From: Metellina segmentata
Taxonomy: Eukaryota; Arthropoda; Arachnida; Araneae; Tetragnathidae
Length of the DNA: 64,000 nt
Direction: 5' to 3'
NCBI GenBank assembly: GCA_947359465.1
Contig: OX375872.1
Location: 77,171,100 to 77,235,099, forward strand
Of this stretch, positions 35,701 to 50,200 are shown in pieces. Both the position numbers and the translations under genes were made by a program. Under the pieces are notes generated by a model, which saw only the letters and a list, made by a program, of their open reading frames with translations, made no database searches and had not been told where the DNA came from. The number at the start of each line of letters is the position of its first letter. The first letter of the stretch is position 1.

Positions 35701-38700
35701 ATAATTTTTTTTCTCTAAATTTGTATGATTTCCTTGAACCATAAATCGATTCAAGAATTTAATTATCTGAAACAAGTTAATACAACCAGAACATTTGTGA
35801 TCCTTGATTTGATTCATTTTTTGTATTTTTGTTGTTGTTGTTGCGCTACGTAGATTTTGTTACGCAGTAAAATATAAATGAATAAATACACTCTAAGACA
35901 AAAAAAGTTGCACCTGAAGGAGTAAAACGGTATAAATGAAATTTGGAGGAGCGGTACATCTGCGTGGGAGATGCAGATGACCAAATTTTCAGAATTGTTT
36001 GAGCATGCGCTACGCAAGGGCAGTTCTCAAACTCGCTGCATACCTGGGCATTAAAGGACATCCAGTAGCGTAGCAAATTCATTTCGACTCTTGCTGTTGT
36101 GTTGGTTACATCGTTTCTCATTGATTTATGCCTCGGAAAGAAGTACGCAATAAATTTAAGCAACTGGGTGACAGCGGCCGAGTAGTTGGCTTCCGAGAAG
36201 GTGGATGGTCTAATCGACGGATTAAGCAACATATCGGTTTTAGTGATGTTACTGTTGTATGCTGTTGGCAGCGGTGGATACTATAAGGCACATGACAGCA
36301 TCAACCATGCACAGGAAGGTCTAGAGAAACCGGACTGAGAGAGAATCGACGTATTGTAAGACATAAGCGTACTGATCCAACTACCACTGCTGCAGACCAC
36401 CAACGGGCAATGGGAACCTCTCTCGATCATCCAATAAATGATCGCAACATTTGCCGACGGCTTCACGACGTGGAACTAAACTCACGTAGACTGCCTTGAA
36501 CAGCATTGCGTCGCCGTCAAATATAGGAATGGTGTTGTATTAGACGGACATGGGGCGTCGAATGGCAACGAGTGAGCTTCACTGACGAATCCCGCTTCTG
36601 TCTGGGTGGAGACGACAATCGAATCCGTGTGTCGAGGCAACGTGATCAGCGCCAAGATTCACGGTATGTTGTGAAGCGTCACCTGTCTAAAAGACATGGT
36701 GTCATGGTGTGGGGTGCATTAGCGTATGATACCAAATCACCTTTGGTATTCGTTACGGGCTCTTTGACAGGCCAGCGTTACGCACAAGAAATATTACAGC
36801 CAGTTACGCTCCCGTTCCTGAACTCACAGGTTCAACCTTTTTTTCAAGAAGACAATGGCCAACCCCATATTGTTGCCGTTTCTAGAGCTTGTCTACGACA
36901 CAACAATATCTTACCATGCCCGGCATACTCATCTGAACTGTCCGCGATCGAGAATGTATGGAATGTCATTGGACGAGATGTCACCACTCCACCTGTACCG
37001 CGTAATCTCTTGGAACTACATGACAGAGTTTAAGTAACATGGGATGGACTGTCGCAGGACTTTAGCAAGATTCTGTATAACTCATTATGAAGGCGCTTGG
37101 CATGCTGCGTTAGGAACAATGGTGGTCATACGCCATACTGAATGATACCACTTTTTTTAAATTTTCTGAATAAAGTTGGCATATTTCAGTCTCAAATTTT
37201 AGTCATATACTTATTCATTAAACGTTTCGCATTACTGATAGCTCGTTTTATTACATAATTACCTCGTTTCTCCGACATGCCAAGCACTTACGAGTATGCA
37301 GTTGACAACAATGTCGACAGGAATGATAGGTACTTTTAAGTGTCTAACAAAAAGGAGAGTTCGTAAAACACCTTGTGCAACCTAGAAGAAAGAAATAACT
37401 TATTTTATTTCTTTGAACGCCATTTCTGCTGAATAAGTCTGAAAACATTAAGAAACTTACCGCCAGAAATAGACAGGATATCCATTGAATGGAATCCACC
37501 CAGCCCTATAAAAGACAATTCACCCGTGTCATTTGAGTTAACTAATATTACATACTAAGGACTGTATTGCCAGCACGGGGTTGTCAGTGACAGTTCTTTT
37601 CGTGGGGTCAGGTGTGACCACGGTTCAAGGGAGAGAAAACTAATAAATTAATTTTAAAATGTTCTAGTTTAAATTTGGAAATTCGGGCTGGACATAAATT
37701 TGGAAAAAAATATAACTATCTGTGTGCCAAATTTTATTATCCTAAAAGAGAGAAACAATAACGCACGCCAATCCCCTGTGATTGCTACGCAATTCCAAAA
37801 ACAATCGCAATTTTCCATTGTGTTGGTCCAGTGCGACGTTAATTAAATAGCTACGAACCAAAAACAATCGCAAAGACGATTCCAAAGTACGAAAAAGTCG
37901 TGAAGTCAGAGTCTATTGCACCCATATTCGTATTGCAAAAATACAATTGAAAAATTATTTATTGACAGAAAATCCTTTTATTAGATATCGATCTAAGGTA
38001 CAATTTTCCGCTGAATTCAAATCCGTTGAAATGTTTACTCTATCTCTAACGATTCAGGGAATAAAAAAAAAAGAATAACTCCCTTAGAAAAAACTTCCAT
38101 AGAAAAGTCCCGTTTTCACAGCAACATACAGGGGTTGATTTTGTGTCTGGAGCAGTTCCGTGGTAGACAGAGAATACATATATCTGGAGCGGTTCTCATG
38201 GTAGACAGACAATACAAGGGTGGAACTTGCCATGCGGAATCGGAATTCACCTATAACTGAAATGAAGGGACGAGAAACTATAATATAAATTACACTGCCA
38301 CTCCACACTTCTACTGAAACAAAACCGGGCACTTAGACAAGTGGTTAGCACTCTGACTCTTAATTCAAAAGTCTCAAGCTTCGAATCCCGGTCTATGCAT
38401 AAGAGTTCATAGTGGTTAGAATCCACTTTAAGCCTTAAGTTCCGGTATAATTAGCCCTCGCGTAGGAAAACTGACCATGGAGCTGCAAACGAATCTATTA
38501 AAGGAAAATATATTTTCTCAACCCATGAAAAACTAATCAGAAGAAGGAAGAAACTAATCAGATTCTGCAAGTGATTCAGCTATTACAATAAACCAGAAGG
38601 TCGGATCATAGACGTGAAATGTAAGTATATTGAACATTATTAATGAGAGGAGCTTCAAAAAGTGTGATTACATGTCGACTAATAGCCACGTGAGTACCTC

Positions 38701-41700
38701 TTGTGAAAAATACTTGGGTGCTCAATTTGACATCTTATCGCCTTTTTCGGCGATTTAACATCTTATCACAGAGTAGGTGTGTAAATACGTATACAAAAAA
38801 TGACGAAATCGACAAAGTCTACTGCTATGCCATCTGATCATCGAAAGATGTATGAGTAGTGTAGTTTTACTTTTACCCCACAACACACGTAATGACTAAA
38901 TAAGCACATCTATAAGTTGAAAGAATCCTTGGTAAAAGATTGTCAAGGAAGATTGTTCATTAATTTCAGTACGCAAATTAAATTTGAATCAAAAAGTTCA
39001 ATGCAGTTTCATAAAATAATTAATTGAATAAGTTTTGAATTAGTGTATTATATATGTTGGAATGGGGAAAATATCGGTAGAAAGCAAAACCGTGATTCAG
39101 TTTCATAGTTAACTGCATTTTAAATCGCACCAAACTAAAAAATCTGAGAAAATCTTGCAACTAATAGAATTCCAGAGTTTTCAAATTATGGGAAGAATTT
39201 GGCGAGTTTGAAACGTACCGGAAAAGGATCCCTCCATGTCGGACTGACGGTGCAAGGTCTTACGATCGCAGTAGGTAAATCCCCCCGATGTTCATCAACT
39301 ACCACTTCTCCCAGGGCTTTAGTAACCAAATAAGTAGTTGCTTTGTCTTCTAATAAATATTTTTCGACAACTTCTTCAGCTTCCGTGTTCATCCATCTGT
39401 AAGACATTTTTCAAGAGTTATAAGTACTAAGAATATAAAAGAAAAGCGCACGAAATACTTAAACTGTATATTTTACTTAGGTAAATACGATGGTGTGTGA
39501 ATAAGTAACGTACATGTCAATTTTTAAGTAGGAGAATAATTAGTCAAAATGAAATTATTTAGTAAAAAGGGAACTAGAGGGTGCTACTGACTGGACACAA
39601 TGCATGATCTCGTGATTCCACGTACCGATACCGTTCGTCAGTCACCGGTAAAATGGCGTTACTGATTACATCGTAAACTGTAGAGGAGCAACGAGTTTGG
39701 TCGATGAAATCTAATCTGTGAGGCCAGTATCTTGTTCAACCTGTTAAATTGCTGATGAAATCGACAGTGTCATACGAGAGAACCGTCGAACGACGTTGAA
39801 TGAAATAAAAGAACGTTGCAACATTTTTTATGGAACTGCCTGGGACATTGTTCATGAGAAGCTAGGGTACAGGAACGTTTGTTCTCGCTGGGTACCAAAA
39901 CAACTGTCGGAACAGCACAATGAATGCAGAATGGCTTGTACCACAAGGTACCACGAGGAAGGTAATGGGTTTTGGGTGAGTATTGTCACGGGAGATGAAA
40001 CCTGGGCTTCACACATTACACCGGAGTCAAAATCTGCGAGCATGATGTGAAAACATCCATCGGGATACGGTTGGGAAGTTTTGGAGCACACTCCATACAG
40101 CCCGAACCTGGCACACTCCAATTTCCATCTGTTTGAACCTATTAAGAAGTTCCTTGTCGGTAAGAAGTTTGACTCTGACGAGACGAACTCAAACGGGGGC
40201 CGTGCGAAGGTGGCTCTTCTCGCAGCCGACGGAGTTCTATGAGACCGGGATTTTCAAACTGATCCATCGTTGAGACAAATGCCTCAACATGCATGGAAAT
40301 TATGTGGAAAAGTAATAAATGAGCAACACTTTCATTTCTTGTTTCATATTGTCATTAATTGCTTTATTATTATTATTTTTTACATTATGTTCGTTACTTA
40401 TTGACATGCCCTCGTACATACTATTCTCAGGTACATTAACCCTTTGTTATATCGAGCCTCGATGCATTTCGTACTTGGCTTTTTCACTCATTTTACTTAA
40501 TCCAGATGAATTTTAGACTTCCATGTAACTGGCATTTTATAATACGTATATACATCTCGTCTTAACGTGAAATGTCATAGAGGCATTTAGAGTCATGGTC
40601 AAGTTATGGGATTAGGGTTCTTCATTAGTGGTCAAAGTGATATAGCGTATATGCAAATGCCAAAATGCTCAATCGCCTTGTACGTTTACATAATTTTAAA
40701 TACAAATCATTTAATTGAATGTATTTCATTTCCATTTGTTTCTCTCTCTGTATATATATATATATACAGGGTGACCTGTAAAGTCCCTATAAGCCCTTTA
40801 ATATTTAAATTGCATCTCGTAGAGTTAAGATAGTAACGTGTATCTATAGTAAAGTGTCCATTCTGGAAATTATTGAGACAGCTTACAGCTCTCCTAGCGC
40901 TGAAATAAGGAAGTTAAAAAAAAAACTCGAAAACTATGGGAGATTGGTCATAAAGGTTAATTAGAAGAATGTACGAAGTACAATAATAAAGGCACAGAAA
41001 AAGTTTCATGGAGTTATGTGTAACACTGGCGGAGGTATCCGCGAATGAAATTTGAACTATTCCATGCCTTTAAAAGGGGTCGTTCTGAAATTGAAAAATG
41101 TGTTCTCCAGTGTTATCATTCAGTTTTTTTGGGTTAAACAACGACGAATTTAAATTCAAACAACAAAAAAGTAATAAAAAGATAAATAAAAAAACATCTG
41201 TAAAACGCACTCCGGAAAATAAAAAAATTGACGATCCAAAATCAGAATTTTCGCGCAACACAACTAAATTACACGATTAAAAACCTCTCGGCCATACAGC
41301 TAGAATGAAGATTTACTATTTAATATTTTTATCCTGATAAACTTTGGGGCCGTGGTTACCCGATTGGTAGAGTGATCGACTGCCAACCAAAGGGTTGTGA
41401 GTTCGATCCTCGTCTGTACCATCCAAATACCGACAGGTAAAAAGGGCAAAATCCGTCGTGGCCTCTTAAGTCCTCGCGTTGGTGTGATGTGGAATTGCGG
41501 AGATTGGGGTGGTAGCTCAGGCGTTACTGCACCATCTGACCGTGAATCCAAATTTCGCATTTTGTCCTCGGATCTTTCTTTCAAGATTGATCCCGCACCG
41601 TTGCCAATAGCCCGTTGGGTAGCTCTAGTACGACGAAAAATAATTTTTCCCTTCCTCTGACAAACTTTACGCGGACGGGAAAATGTCAGAAACAAATGCG

Positions 41701-44700
41701 CGTCGTTCAGTGGATGATTGGTAAACCCACAGCATCAGTAAAACTTGAAATTTATTTGTAATCGAATAAGATAAAATTGTAAATTAAACGTTCTTATAAA
41801 ATTGAATACGAAATTTGTAGATTAAAATAGGAACCAAAGTTTACACCATGCCTACTATACGGGGCACAACAGTGGACATTTACTGCGGTTTTGCATGTAT
41901 GCAAATTCACATTATGTCGCCACCCTTTACGTATCAGATAAAAACCGCACGAGCCGGTGTCCTTACTTCATACAGTACGGACTTTCACTAATAATCAGTT
42001 TTGTGAGATAGTGCTTCTCTATCGCAAATGCCAAAGCAATGCAGTCCAGTCTGCACGGACTTATGCCGTTCGGTTTCCAAATGATCCACATCCAAGTTCG
42101 GCAACCACTGCAAACGTTGTTCGACGTCTCCTAGACATAGGCAGCACTAGAAGTCGACCTCGTTGGGGCAGACCACGTATGCCTAGTAGAATACCAACAT
42201 AAGACATACTGGCGTACGCTTTAGCCCTTCCCTACAGCAGTACTAGACAAATCAGCAATCAGATTGACTTGGTACAAAAGTAAGTATAGCAAATACTGCA
42301 CGACAATGGTGCACATCCGTACCATGCAATTCCCCAACAAGGATTGTTTCCGGGAGATCAACAGCGAAGCTTTGACTGGTGTAATTGGGCATTGAACGAA
42401 TTGGAGGTTTGGCCAGAATTTTTTTCCATCATATTATGGTCGGACGAGGCTAAGTTTCACCGAAACGGGATGCTGAACCGTCACAACATCCATTTCTGGG
42501 CACTAGAAAATCCCTCATGGGAAGTTTCCGTCGAACAGCAGATGCAGTGGTCCACGAATGTGTGGTGCGGTATGTGTAAGTATCATCTAATAATATTACC
42601 CGTGTTCTATGACGGTTCACTAAGTGGACCGAAATACCTTCAGCTGTTATAGGATGTCTTACCTGACTTTATCGATGATATTCCTCTGGCGTTCTTGTTT
42701 TCCCTGTGGTTCCAACAAGATGGTGAACAGCAGCACAAACCGCACACAGTGAGACAGTTATTTAAGAACAGATTTGGCCAACAGGTAATTTGCCACGGTG
42801 GCTGTGTTAAATGGCCTCCACGCTGACCAGATTTAACCCCACTCGATTTCTTCCTTTGGGGTTACATCAAAGATCAAGTGTAAAAAACTCCGTTGACAAG
42901 TTTGCTGGATCTACGGCAGCGTTTCATCAATAGCTGCTCTACTGTCACACCACAGATGATAAGAAATGTGTATGCCGGCGTGTTTGATTGAATACAAATG
43001 TGTATTGTAGCCGATGGTGACTTTTTTAACACACTCGCCATGTTTTTGTATAGCAATAAATTTCTTGCTGTTGCTCATCTGTGTCTTTTACTTTTCCAAT
43101 GTGCCACAATGAATAACGCGCATTTGTTTCTGACATAATCGCATATCACTCAAAGTTTAACAGGATACAATTATTAAATAGTAAATCTTTCTTCGTGGTT
43201 GTATTGCCGAGTGATTTTTAATCGTGTATTTTAGTTGTTACGCGAAAATTCTGATTTCGGATGGTCAGCTTTCTTTATTTTCCGGAGTACGTTTTTCAGA
43301 TGTTTTTTTATTTTTATTTATCTCTTTTTTTTTAACCTTTTTTTGTTGTTTGAATTTAAATTCGTCGTTGCTTTACTCAGAAAAACTGAATGACAACACC
43401 GGATAACACGTTTTTCAATTTCAGGACGGCCCCATTTTTGAGGCTTGAAAAAGTTCAAATTTCAATCGCGAATATCCCCGCCAGTTTTACATTATAACTC
43501 GATGAAACCTTTTTCTGTGCCTTTATTATTGTATTGGGTACAATTTTCTAATTGAACTTTTTGGCCAATCTCCTTCAGTTTTCGAGTTAGTTTTTTTAAC
43601 TTCCTTATTTCACCGCTATGAGCTCTGTAAGCCGTCTCAATAAATTCTGCATGGTCACTTTACTGTAGGTACTCGTTAATAACTTGACTTTACGAGATGG
43701 GGTTTCAAAATTAAACGGCTTAAAAGGACTTTGCAGGTGACCCTGTATAGATACACTGAAGAGCCAAAACATTATGACCATCTAATCAATAACATGTTGC
43801 GCCTCCTTTGGCCTACAAAACAGCTGCAACTCGCTTGGGCATAGATGCCACAAGTTCTTGGTACATGACTGGAGACAGGTTGTACCAAATATCTAAGCAG
43901 CAGTCACGCAAAGTCGATATGTTCGGGGTTAGAGAGCAGTGGTCACACTTTACCTCATAAAAAAACTGTCACAGGCAACGCCGTGCTGGCCACGCATGAG
44001 CTAGTAAACAAATATTTGAAACTACAAAGGAAGCTCCTAGTAATTATGGATTATCACAAAGCAAGTTTAACTACTTTAAGATTTAACTATCGACAAAACT
44101 TGAATAAATCAGTTATGTAAAAAAGATCCAGAAAACAACACAAGTCTTTTCGAATTCACAACATATCAATCTCTATATTGTTCCATTGTGTTATGCAAAT
44201 TTAAGTTCTAAGTTATGCAGATATCGTAGAATAAATTTCAAAATGCAATAACACAACATGGAAAATCTGTATTACAAAATTAAACTTGTGAGGTATTCTT
44301 ACTCCAGAGCATCTAAGAGCTGTTTCGGGGTGATTTTAGTGACAGGTATTTCTTCTAGCACGGATCCATCAGGTTCTTGTTTAACGTATGACGTAGAAAC
44401 ATGTACTACAGCCTAAAACAAATATAGATAAAAAACATATTTTTTTGTTGATAATTTAATATGACTCAAAAGTATTCTCAATTTTCTAGAAAATGATATA
44501 AATGAGAATTATTTTAATAAAAATGTTTTGATTATTGTTAGGTAGTTTAATAACGTCGCACTGGAGGAACACAATGGTGTATTGGTGATAGTCCGAGATC
44601 ATTCCCTAGGGAATGATCCTAGAACACCACGTTATTTTGAACCACGGTCAGATGACGAGAATAAAAACTGAGACGACAACCACCCTACAAACTTCCACAC

Positions 44701-47259
44701 CACGCTAACGCGAGGACATTTAAGGCTACGACAGATTTAACGTGCACCAGACCCCGTGTACACCTCGATCCTTGACTGAACCTAGTTTCGAACTCCAACC
44801 CTTTGGTTGCAAACCCGTAGCTTATCTAACTAACCTACTGCAGCCCGTTATAAAAGTGAAAAACTTATAAAAGGAGAGCTTAAATTTTCCACAATCATAC
44901 ACGAAAGGCAATTACAGACTCAACCCTCCGTGGCATGCTTTCTACATGTCCTTGTATGACGGTTAGTGGTGTTTTCTTCCCCTCGGCTTTTAGAAAACAT
45001 GTAAATTCCTTCATCGATTTTGGACGGTGGTTGCACCCCTTAATTCGACGATCCAACTCGTCCCAGAGTTTCTCGATAACGTTTAGGTCTGGGCTCTGGG
45101 CAGGCCAGTCCATTTGGTTAACCCTATTGTCAATATACCAATCCATGGATGACCTCTCAACATGACAGCTGGCTTTATCGTCCTGGAAGGAGCATGGGTC
45201 TAACCCGTAAAACTGCCACAATGTAGGAAGCACACTGTCATCCAAAATAGTGCAGTAGGCCTCGGCGTTGAGCTTACCGTGAATTTGGACAAAGGATCTA
45301 AGTCCATATACCAGGAAACACACCCCAGATCATAATTCCACCTCCGCCGAACTTTACTGTAGGCACAATGCATTCTGGCAGGAGGTATTCTCCAGGCAGA
45401 CGCCAGACCCAGACCCTGTCATCCAAACGGTAGAGGGTGAACCTTGATTCGTCGCTTCATAGAGCCCGTTTCCACTGATCTACGGTCCACTTTCGACGTG
45501 CTTTGCACCACATTAACAGAGCAGCGCGGTTGGACTTTGTGATCAAAAGCTCATGAGCGGCAGCATGACCATGAAACCCAAGCAGGTCTTCTTCCTTACG
45601 GATGGTATTAATCGAAACAACACTCCCGGATGGCTGTTGAAACTCCTGCAGTATGTGGGCCATCGGTTGGGTGAGGTTCTTCCGAATTTCTCTGGACAGC
45701 ACCCTTCGGTCTCTATCTCCCAGTTTCGTGGGTCTGCCGACTCGGGGCACATTCAGACAATCACTTTCCACTTCTGAATCACATAAGCCACTCTCAATTT
45801 TGGGTCATTCAGATCGCTAGATATGTCCCTCAAGGATCGGCCATTTCTGTGTAAACCCGACGATTATACCTTTATCGAAATCAGATAACTTTGCACTTCG
45901 TGGCATCTTGTATGCGACTCAGGCCAATGTTGTTTCCTACACGATATTTAACGATGGGGGGCGTGACGTATACCAGGACCGCAGAAATCGTCATTTACAT
46001 GTGTGTCCAAATATTTATTGGTAGTGTGGTGTGTATTTATTGATAGTGTATATAAACACTGAAGAACCAAAACATTATGACCACTTGCTCAATAATGCGT
46101 TGCGCCTCCTTTGGTCTGCAAAACAGCTGCAACTCGCTTGGGCATAGATTCCACAAGTTCTTGTTACATGACTGGAGACGGGTTGTACCAAATGTCTAAG
46201 CAGCGGTATCGTAAAGTCGAGATATTCGGACATGGTGGTGTTTGAGCTCTGAGCTGCCGCTCCTTGACACCACAAATGTGCTCTATCCGTCGAGTTAGGT
46301 GGCCAGGACATTAAGTGGAATTCATCAGTATACTCCTCGAACCACTCCAACACAATTCGAGCCTTGTGACATGGGACGGTGTCCTGCTGGAAGATTCCAT
46401 TTCCAGTTGGGAAGACAGACGCCGTGTAAGGGTGCAACTGATCCGCAGAGATGTTCAGATAGTTCGCAAGGTTCATGGTCTGTTCTACCACAACTACGGG
46501 TCTCAGAGTCGCCCATGAGAACGTCCCACAAAGCATAATACCGCCGCCATCAGTCTGTATGACCTGCTGTACAAGAGTGGAGCAACTGTTCGCCTGGCAA
46601 ACGGCGTAACATGACACGACCATCGACGTGATGAATGAGAAATCGGGATTCATCTGACCAGACAACTCTCTTCCACTCATCCATGGTCCAGTCTCGATGT
46701 TCCCGGGCCAACTGTAGGCGTAGTTGTCGATGACGCTTGGTCAACAGAGGCACACGAGTGTGACGTCTGCTGCACAGTCCCATATCCAACAGTGTCCGCT
46801 GAACTGTGTGTTCCTAAACACTTGCGCTTGGACCTGCATTGTATTGGGCTGTCATCTAAGCCACTGTCTCAAGCCTGTTTTGCTTTACCAAGAGGGACGG
46901 ACTCCGACGTCCTTTTTCTTTGATGACGCGAGGACAACCAACCCCTTGGCGTCTACTGCTAGTGTCACCGTCATTTATCCACTTGCATGACTACTAACAA
47001 CGGCAGATCGTGAACAACCTACTAGTCATGCAGTTTCGGTGATACTCTTTCCGAGTCTTCGGGCCATTACGATTTACCCTCTATCAAATTCGCTTCGATC
47101 AGCAGCCTTTCCCATCACTCTCAAAAGTAAGTGCAAGAATGATTACTTACCTTCTCCAGCAGCAGTTAAATACCATTCTCACTTAATCACGTGCCCTCCA
47201 CGTCATTCAGACGAGTTTATTGAAAAATGTGGGGATGTTCATAATATTTTGGCTCGTCA

Positions 47260-47299
<40 letters not shown>

Positions 47300-50200
47300 T
47301 CATTGCCATAAAAATTTGCGCACCAAGAAATAATTGTGGGATCGTAACGAAACTTGGCATGAAGGTACATGTCGGTTAGATACGCAAATGATTAGAAAAG
47401 CAGCGTGATTGCGCATTGCGTAATGCCACTAGAGGGTGTTGAACTTCGTTCTCCTTGGAGTATAAAACAGGTAAGCAAAGCTTGTTTGAGTGTACTTAAT
47501 CTTTTGCAAAGGAAACGCTGAGGTAGACATGCCGTTCAGCCGCCATCGAAGACAATATGAGCAGCTGATGGAGTTCGAGAGTAGAAGAATCATCGGGATG
47601 ATGGAAGCTGGGTGCTCAGCTCGGCGAGTAACTCGTCAAGTAGGCCGTTCTTATTTTACTATGAGGAGGTGTTGGGAACAGTGGACAGAATAGACGTCAT
47701 TTACACGGCGACCAGGCTCAGGACGCCCTCGATAGACCAGTTACCAATACAAATTAAAAAAATATTGTTTATTAAATTAAAGCAAAAGATTACTTAGCGA
47801 GAGTAAATAAATTAAGTTTTACTTTCGTTTTGATTTGCTTATATAACGGTAAGAATAGAAGGAAAATGTGTTTTATCCCCAATTGCTTTGATAATAATTT
47901 TTGTAACTCACCACAACATGTGGTAATTCATGACACAATTCTACGAATGTCTTCGTTGCCACAAGGTTATGTTGAACAGATATCCTGAAACAAGAGAGTA
48001 AATTTTAAAGTTTTAAAATAGTTTTCTAGATATTCACATCAATTATTGTGATTATTATCATTAAACGGATAGCCTTGTTAAATTTTCCATGTACTTTAGA
48101 GGGATTTTTAAATTTGTGTAAACAATGCTAATGCGTTTTCGTGACGCCATGACGTTCATACATACGCTGATACTGTTCCGTAATCATACATTTCTACATA
48201 AAATCAACTTTCTTTTATCTTTTTTTCAGATAAGTGAGAGCATATTTTTAAATAAAAAATATTCTAAGAATATTTTTGAGTCAGGATGTATTTTAAACTT
48301 CAAAGCAACAGTTATGACAATGAATATAATTATAAAATTACTCCTTAAGAAATCGTATAGTTAAAAAATTAATTTTTAGACGTTTTCCCAGTCAAGTAAT
48401 CATGTTGTCAAATAAAACATAGTAAATATACAAGGAAACACGACTAGAACTCTTATTTTTTTACATTTTTAAATAAAAAATATTCTTTGTTAAAGTGTGG
48501 CGTAACTTGGCATGTTTCTCAATTACGGGACGTCGCTAATGCGAGACATTTGCTCTCTGGCAAGATTTAGGTGTCGATAAAAATGTTTTGCCTAAGGAGC
48601 GGTGTTTCCTCTTCGTATTCAACTGGTGGGCCCGAGACCAGAAAGTGCTTAAAACTACGAAATACGTCGTAGAACAAACAGTCCTTGCAGAACAATTTTG
48701 TCAAAATTTTGGCCGATTTTTTTTCAACCATAAGTTACGATGTTATGCAGTGCAAAACGTTCTTTGCTACACTTTTTTTACTTCTCTAGCTACAGAACAA
48801 CCTCACTACTCCGCCCCGCCCCACCCCTCTCTATTCCTCAGAGGAGTGTCCAGCCTTTTGACATTTTATTTTGGGGATATAAAAGTTACATGAGTAATCT
48901 TAAAAGTTATTTGTCCACAATCAAGTGCCACAAAATTCATATTTCCAATTCTGAAAGCATGAATGAATTACGGATACATATAACATCCTTGCCTATATCT
49001 TTTTTCAAAAATACAAAGCTTTCAACTCAAATATTTTCTTCAGAAAGTACATTTCTAGAAATTCCTCTTCCTTCTCTTTATGAGAGCTCGAAAAAACTGC
49101 GCTCAACACATGGACATGATAATTATGAGATTTCACTCTTCTGTTTGTATATCCAGAAGATTATAGGCTTCATTGATTCGCTGTTAAAACAATATAGTGT
49201 ATATTTTGAAGAGAAAAAACTGACATCATCACATGGCACTCGAATGTGCTGTTTAATTTTGAGTAGTTAATATACTCAAGAAATTATGTCAATTCTGAGC
49301 CGAAAGAAGAATAATTTGAAGTGTTCTTCCTCATTCCATTTCAGTTATAAAAATGTTTCCATGGGTTCCGCAGCCTGAAGAAGAAGAAATTATGTATATA
49401 TATATTTTGAGTACACTCATTTTACTACATGGATTTACAGAAATCTTGAAGAATGCAGGAAAAGTGAATGCTTTTTCCAGATGAAGGCTCTTCTAAAGCA
49501 AGCGATAAATGAACTGAAGTCAGAGTTCCCAAAATTAATTAAATTTCTTGTTTTTTTCGGTCTGTACCTGTGTCTGAAGTAATTTGTGAGTCTTGGGGAT
49601 CAACAATAGATAAAATTGTTAGCAAAAGAAACAATGTTATTGAAGGAGATGATGCAGTCAATGGAACAACTGATATACGTATGTTTATTTTTTCAAATTG
49701 TGTATCACCTGGCCATTAAACAGAAATTATATTATTAAAAGCAGCCTTCATTTCTATGTTTGGACCAAATTAGCACAAACACTTGATAAATAACACATCT
49801 TCTATCTCAATGACAAAATATTTAACTTCAAAAGTTATAGACTGAATTACAAATTCTGAAAGTATACCTTGGTTTTAAAAAAAGTAAGTTAATTAACTTT
49901 GATGCTTTATTATAAATATGTAATACATATATAGCCGATAATTGTGTTTTAGGTCTGCTTTTGATTTAACTGCAGTTTTCAAAATTCGGATAAATGCCTG
50001 CAGAACAAGTGCAATAGCTTGGAGATGTGTTATAGAACACTGAATATAATTCTGCACCTGGGCTGGTGGGTTGCGAACTCGATACTCGATCCATCTAAAT
50101 ACCGTCTTGTACACGGGGGGATGGTGCACGTTAAATCTATTGTGACCTCGTAATTTTCAACCATGGTCATACTACCAACTTTGACATTGAATATCTCTGG

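Larger units (their letters stand above)
36727..38060. repeat. Duplicated block (Tc1 3' end plus FAR exons 7-8), right copy
   Basis: Partner of 25443-26780, in its original context inside FAR copy A. Confidence 0.82.
40767..43745 (+). mobile_element. Mariner-type element with ~0.6 kb terminal inverted repeats
   Basis: Termini CAGGGTGACCTGTAAAGTCC and its near-complement ending GGTGACCCTG, flanked by TA on both sides. The left arm (40767-41345, continuing after a SINE to about 41715) pairs with the right arm (about 43117-43745). The transposase lies between the arms at about 41957-43000. Element length is 2979 bp including the SINE. Confidence 0.82.

Noticed and set aside
35814..36232. Minus-strand open frames at the start of the intron-8 Tc1
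   Set aside because: They are antisense to the Tc1 leader and the transposase N-terminus.
41346..41420. Possible tRNA gene (box A and box B present)
   Set aside because: The head continues into the conserved SINE body and tail shared by about ten copies, and no complete cloverleaf with matched acceptor stem could be formed.
46299..46538. Plus-strand open frames over the Tc1 at 46 kb
   Set aside because: They are antisense to the recognisable transposase.
47039..47311. 90-codon open frame ending in a YI repeat
   Set aside because: It reads through a TA microsatellite and has no family resemblance.
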